Shown here: piece after piece, positions 39,451 to 43,563 of the stretch
How positions within the stretch are numbered: position 1 is the first letter of the stretch
Layout of the letters: every line of letters starts with the position of its first letter
Assembly (NCBI GenBank): GCA_000697335.1
Contig: JNEM01016117.1
Span: 1 to 43,563 of the forward strand
Reading direction: 5' to 3'
Origin: Conidiobolus incongruus B7586
Taxonomy: Eukaryota; Entomophthoromycota; Entomophthoromycetes; Entomophthorales; Conidiobolaceae
DNA: 43,563 bases
Position numbers and translations under genes: made by a program
The notes under the pieces: model-generated
Seen by the model: only the letters and a program-made list of their open reading frames with translations
What the model was told of the DNA's origin: nothing
Databases searched by the model: none

Positions 39451-39469
39451 CGGAGCTTGAGAATTTCCG
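39451..39469. promoter_or_regulatory. CGG-N13-CCG dyad, possible zinc-cluster activator site
   Basis: Inverted CGG/CCG triplets about 295 bp upstream of the HGD start. Fungal catabolic genes are commonly switched on by Zn(II)2Cys6 dimers that bind such pairs. The spacing of 13 is not diagnostic of a known factor. Confidence 0.3.
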
Positions 39470-40534
39470 AGCCTTTAATCACGGCATTTCTATTTTATTT
39501 TGAATTGAATTTTGATTATTAGTATGGATGATAGTTTTTGGTTAAATAGGGTTAGCATGGACTCGTGAAGAGGTTGTACAGGAATTTGATGCGAGATAGA
39601 ATGAAAAATGAAATATGTTTACAGATAAATTTCAAAAAGAAAAAATATTCTATCCAATGAAAACATGCTAACTATAGCCAATTTGAAATAGTTCATTTAG
39701 AATTTTTTATAATAGATAAAGCAATAGAAAATAATCGGATACTGTTTATACGATTCTGAAATATATTTTCAAAAAATTTATTGAATAAATTTTATTATCA
39801 TAATAACAGGATAAAATATTTTGATATTACTTAAGTAAATATTAAATGAAAATTAACAATCATGAAGCATTGCTTTTATAGGAGTCTAACTGTAATTAGG
39901 CTAGAAAGTAATAAAATTGTATTATAATTTTTATTCACACAATCATTAATTCCAATTAATAATATAAATAGCAATACTTTCTGAATATGGTAATTATTGA
40001 AAACTTCTGCTATAACCTCATAATAGCTGAAACTTAATACATTAAAGTATTTTCGTGATATAGCATTATATCCAACAATGGTCAGTGAAAAAGTTTCAAG
40101 AAACGTCTTGATATCTGTATCTCAATTTAAAATTTAGTTTGAACAGGTAATACTCAATTTCGGACCTAACACAGTGTAATAATCAATAATGTAATCAAAT
40201 TAACTAATACTTAAATATTTTTTATCAACTCTGATAATTTAAATTAGTAATCATTTTTAAGCTTATATTTCATTTCTACCAAAAAATATTATCTTTAGAC
40301 GAATCGATAAATCTTATCAAAATAGGTTATTTCTCTAACTTGATGAATAAAACACAAAAAATAGTGATAAAAAGCTGGATGAATTCAGATTATTAATGAA
40401 ACTCAAATGAGAGTCCACATAAAAAAGCGTGACCAAATTGAATTTATGAGCTTTGTGTAATGCAAAATTGTGAAAATAGAAGATATTGGTGAGTTTTCGG
40501 GCGGTTAGAGAGATTGAGGTTAAGAAATTAAGAG

Positions 40535-40540
40535 AAAAAA
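40535..40540 (-). terminator. RNA polymerase III terminator of tRNA-Val
   Basis: Six T directly after the discriminator base of the tRNA on the minus strand, the standard Pol III stop signal. Confidence 0.85.
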
Positions 40541-40614
40541 TGATCTCGCTCAGATTCGAACTGAGGACCGTCTGTGTGTTAGACAGACGTGATAACCAAC
40601 TACACCACGAGATC
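40541..40614 (-). tRNA. tRNA-Val(AAC): tRNA-Val (anticodon AAC), intronless
   Basis: The 74-nt minus-strand sequence folds as a cloverleaf. The acceptor stem GATCTCG pairs with CGAGATC, followed by discriminator A. The D arm is TGTAGTTGGTTATCA, the anticodon stem TCTGT/ACAGA carries loop CTAACAC (anticodon AAC), and the T arm is CTCAG-TTCGAAT-CTGAG. The A box and B box (GTTCGAATC) are intact. CCA is not encoded, as usual in eukaryotes. A T6 terminator follows. Confidence 0.95.
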
Positions 40615-41057
40615 ATCAGTTGCTCTGAATATTTATAAATTTTAATTTCCCATCAAAAATTAAATATTTGTATAATTATTTTTCCTTTTACATTTTCACA
40701 CGGATTTAATTTTTTTTATTGTTCTTTTGAATTTTAATACTTTTTATAATAATATTAATATCTCCAGATTATCATCATTAATTTGACTAGATTATTATTA
40801 TTCTCACTATTATATTCGAAAATTTATTATATACATATCATTCCTTATTTTATAATTTTGTGATAAATTAATATTTTCATCGGTCCTTTTTTAACGAAAA
40901 ATAACATTAAACATGCTATATCGCTCAACATAATTTATGGAACTGGTAATATGTGGATTAAGAAATAGTCCCAAAATAATTTTAAAATTCTATAAATTTA
41001 TTAGCTGTCAACCTCTTTTTGAATTTTTGTGAAACTTAATTTATTTTCATTTTTATT
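40615..41057 (+). other. Spacer and promoter of the molybdate transporter gene
   Basis: AT-rich stretch between the tRNA 5' end and the MOT1-type gene. No distinct element was recognised. Confidence 0.5.
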
Positions 41058-42317
41058 ATGTTAGGGCCAAATCTTAGAACCGACGTCAAGTCCCGCGTTC
41101 AGCGCATCAAAACAAACTTCACGCTGATGGAAATCAGTGGAAGTTTGGGTGATTTGGGCACTTTGATCCCTATCCTTATCTCTCTTTCTATCACTCATCA
41201 AGTCTCTCTCGCTTCGTCGCTGGTCTTTGGAGGCTTGTTCAATATCCTCAGTGGATTTATGTTTGGAGTTCCTATCTGTGTTCAACCTATGAAAGCAATC
41301 GCTGCCGCTGCTCTTTCAAAACATCTCTCCAATGAAGAGATCGCTTCTGCTGGTATGTTTGTTTCAGGGGTTGTCTTCTTCTTGGGAATAACTGGCTTGT
41401 TAACTTTGGTCAACCGATGGATCCCACTCCCAGTAATCAAAGGAATCCAAGTGGGTGCAGGCCTTCAACTCATGTTCAAAGCTGTTGACATGCTAGCACC
41501 GCTGGCATGGTGGGGCAAAAGCATCAAGTGGCAAGATAACTATTGGTGGGTATTATTCACTTGTGCAATCGTACTTATTGGTTTCAAATTTAAGCGCTTC
41601 CCATCAGCTTTCATCGTCTTTATTATTGGATTGATCATTGCTATTATTGACCTTGTTATCAACAAAAAATCTGGACCCAGATTTGAATTGATCAAATTTC
41701 CCTTAGTCGTCCCAAGTCCCCAGCAATTTGTTAACGGTATTGTCCAGGCTGGTATCGGTCAATTCCCCCTGACTACTTTGAACTCTGTAATTGCTGTCGT
41801 TGCCCTTGCCAATGAATTGTTCCCTCAGCAGGGTCCTTTTACTCCAAGACCTATGGCAGCAAGTGTCGGCATCATGAATTTGATCGGTTGTTGGTTTGGC
41901 AGCATGCCATTCTGCCACGGATCAGGTGGATTGGCTGGACAGTACCGCTTTGGAGCCAGAACTGAAGTCAGTACACTCGTTCTAGGTCTCGTCAAATTAT
42001 TCCTCGGTCTCTTTGTTGGCCAGTCATTACTTGGTCTGCTCAACTGCTTCCCCAAATCCATTCTCGCTGTCCTTCTTTTTGTTAGTGGATTAGAATTGGC
42101 CAAGGCTGGTAGAGTATACTCTCCCAGAATGGACGATGATAAAAGTCGTCAAAATGATTTCATGGTACTTCTCGTGACTACCGGCTTGTTGACAGGCTAC
42201 AAAAATGATTTAATAGGCTTTGTTGGTGGAATGGTCACCTACTATGTAATGCTTATTATAGACAGAATGAACCAAAGATTTGGAAGACCTTCCACCACCA
42301 CTGGTCAATCAGTTTAA
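41058..42317 (+). CDS. MOT1-type molybdate transporter
   Basis: A single intronless frame of 419 residues from ATG at 41058 to TAA. The protein is hydrophobic with about ten membrane segments. Both sequence signatures of the MOT1 branch of the SulP-like superfamily (MFS_MOT1 repeats) are present. One is ISGSLGDLGTLIPIL with GVPICVQPMKAIAAAAL (about residues 75-91), and the other is FCHGSGGLAGQYRFGAR (about 280-296). MOT1 proteins import molybdate with high affinity for molybdenum-cofactor enzymes such as nitrate reductase. A sulfate role is less likely, because a C-terminal STAS domain is absent. Its codon use and GC are higher than those of the spacer but like those of HGD. No molybdenum-cofactor gene is nearby. 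Confidence 0.92.
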   Translation: MLGPNLRTDVKSRVQRIKTNFTLMEISGSLGDLGTLIPILISLSITHQVSLASSLVFGGLFNILSGFMFGVPICVQPMKAIAAAALSKHLSNEEIASAGMFVSGVVFFLGITGLLTLVNRWIPLPVIKGIQVGAGLQLMFKAVDMLAPLAWWGKSIKWQDNYWWVLFTCAIVLIGFKFKRFPSAFIVFIIGLIIAIIDLVINKKSGPRFELIKFPLVVPSPQQFVNGIVQAGIGQFPLTTLNSVIAVVALANELFPQQGPFTPRPMAASVGIMNLIGCWFGSMPFCHGSGGLAGQYRFGARTEVSTLVLGLVKLFLGLFVGQSLLGLLNCFPKSILAVLLFVSGLELAKAGRVYSPRMDDDKSRQNDFMVLLVTTGLLTGYKNDLIGFVGGMVTYYVMLIIDRMNQRFGRPSTTTGQSV

Positions 42318-43563
42318 CTAAAATATTTGATTTCATCTATATCATATAAAATTTTACAACAAATGGATAAACTGATTACAATTTATTAACTTTATTTACC
42401 AATCAATACTAAGTATCGGTTAATTTGTTTTGTATCATTGAAAAATGAAAAAAATTATAATTATTTCAAACTTTCTCAACAAAAAACAATGAATATGTAA
42501 ATATTTGAAAATGACTATATTAATAAAAAAATAATCTCTATAATTATTTCCTAATTCGAAAATTTAATTTAATATATTTGTCAATATTAATTATTTTTTA
42601 TAAATTAAAGTCTAAAAATTTTAGTTGAGAATAAAGGTGTGAAAAAATTAATTTAATCATATATATATTCTTTGAAATTTGATTTAATTTATCCTTCTAA
42701 AGATTTTATATCAATACAAGTATTTAACACAAATCACAAAAACTTCATAAGTTCTAAATTTATAAAAAATAAAAATTTAAATATTTTCAAATGTTATAAA
42801 TAAAAAATTTTTTTTAAAATTATAAATAAAATATAAAAATGAATACTTTTTTATTATTAACTTTTTACCATATTTTTAATAAGCTTTTATAACTTAAGAC
42901 ATAGATTTTTATAAAAGACTGAAATTGAATATTTTATAACTTAATTTGTTTATAGATTTTTTTCTATTAGCATATTTTTTAATTACTTAAAATAATTATA
43001 ATTTCATAAGTATAGTTTAGTAAATATAATAAATATGATAACTTATTTAATCTTTTATATAAAATAATTTTTATAATATTATATTTATTTTAAATTTATT
43101 ATATAAAATAATAAATATTTTTAATTTATAATAAATATACTTATTAAAATTATTTTATATAAATAATAATATAAAACTTATTATTAGTTCATTAGTTTAT
43201 TTTAAAAAAAACAAAGAATTATATACTATTATAATTACTTTTAATAAATAATGCTCATTTATATATAGATTATTTATTTATTAAAATTTATAAAAAGGAC
43301 TTTTTTAGCTTGAATTTATATTATTTTAAAGTAAAAAATTATATAAGGGAATTTTAATATATTTCTAACCTTAGGTTAAAATATAAGGTAATTATTTTAT
43401 ATTTTTATTAATTAAACTAAGTGCAAATATTAAGATATATTATATATTTATATATTAATATTAAATTCATTTGATAATTCTTTAATTAAAATTATTAAGA
43501 GACTAATTCTCTAAATTCTTATATATACTTTCATATAATTCAATTAACTATAAATTATATGAC
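42318..43563. other. AT-rich region to the window end
   Basis: From about 42700 the composition resembles the 25-30 kb block (long A/T runs, few TG or CA), so another stretch of decayed repeat may begin here. No gene or terminal repeat was recognised. Confidence 0.45.

Larger units (their letters stand above)
39159..40540. other. HGD upstream region and spacer
   Basis: This holds the HGD promoter (TATA at 39223-39233, dyad at 39451-39469) and then AT-rich spacer to the tRNA gene. The stretch 39340-39600 is richer in GC than the rest and is the likeliest regulatory portion. No further gene was recognised. Confidence 0.5.

Noticed and set aside
40335-40616. 93-residue minus-strand frame
   Set aside because: It overlaps the tRNA-Val gene and its terminator, and the residues are low-complexity.
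41703-42103. Minus-strand frames inside the molybdate transporter gene
   Set aside because: Antisense shadows of a strongly conserved plus-strand protein.

Overview
The window reads as AT-rich, intron-dense nuclear DNA of a fungus. Two genes point to fungi by established knowledge: a SAGA subunit of SPT8 type and the mitochondrial ERMES barrel MDM10. I could splice 45 introns by eye. Nearly all are about 45-75 nt, 40 of 45 acceptors are TAG, common donors are GTAATT, GTAAGT and GTATTT, and several introns carry TTAAC-like branch sites. Coding islands stand out by higher GC. An early-diverging, very AT-rich lineage (for example Conidiobolus-like Entomophthoromycotina) would fit, but that is inference.

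Layout. 1-3.5 kb: three minus-strand genes of unknown function (a coiled-coil gene running off the left edge, a 103-residue protein and a 404-residue nuclear-looking acidic/serine-rich protein). 3.5-9.5 kb: an unusually long divergent intergenic region. 9.5-14 kb: SPT8 converging on an SGNH-hydrolase-like gene, followed by an inositol monophosphatase. 14-25 kb: a broken amino-acid-permease copy (plus strand) and its intact relative (minus strand) in AT-rich spacer. 25-30.2 kb: an extremely AT-rich tract poor in TG and CA dinucleotides, with a pair of related direct repeats, most simply a decayed-repeat block. 32.2-36.6 kb: a compact cluster of MDM10, a MYST acetyltransferase of KAT6/Sas3/Mst2 type and a short DPH6. 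37.6-39.2 kb: homogentisate dioxygenase. 40.5 kb: tRNA-Val(AAC). 41-42.3 kb: a MOT1-type molybdate transporter. The rest to 43.6 kb is AT-rich spacer.

Function. The genes are ordinary housekeeping and metabolic functions (transcription and chromatin, ER-mitochondria contact, diphthamide synthesis, tyrosine catabolism, inositol and molybdate metabolism) and do not form an obvious pathway cluster. The points most worth a second look are an in-frame TAG exactly at the acetyl-CoA-binding Gln of the otherwise intact MYST gene, an Asp in place of the nucleophile Ser in the SGNH-like protein, the RIP-like dinucleotide depletion in the 25-30 kb block, and the intact/broken permease pair. I found no CRISPR array and no clearly new multi-gene system.
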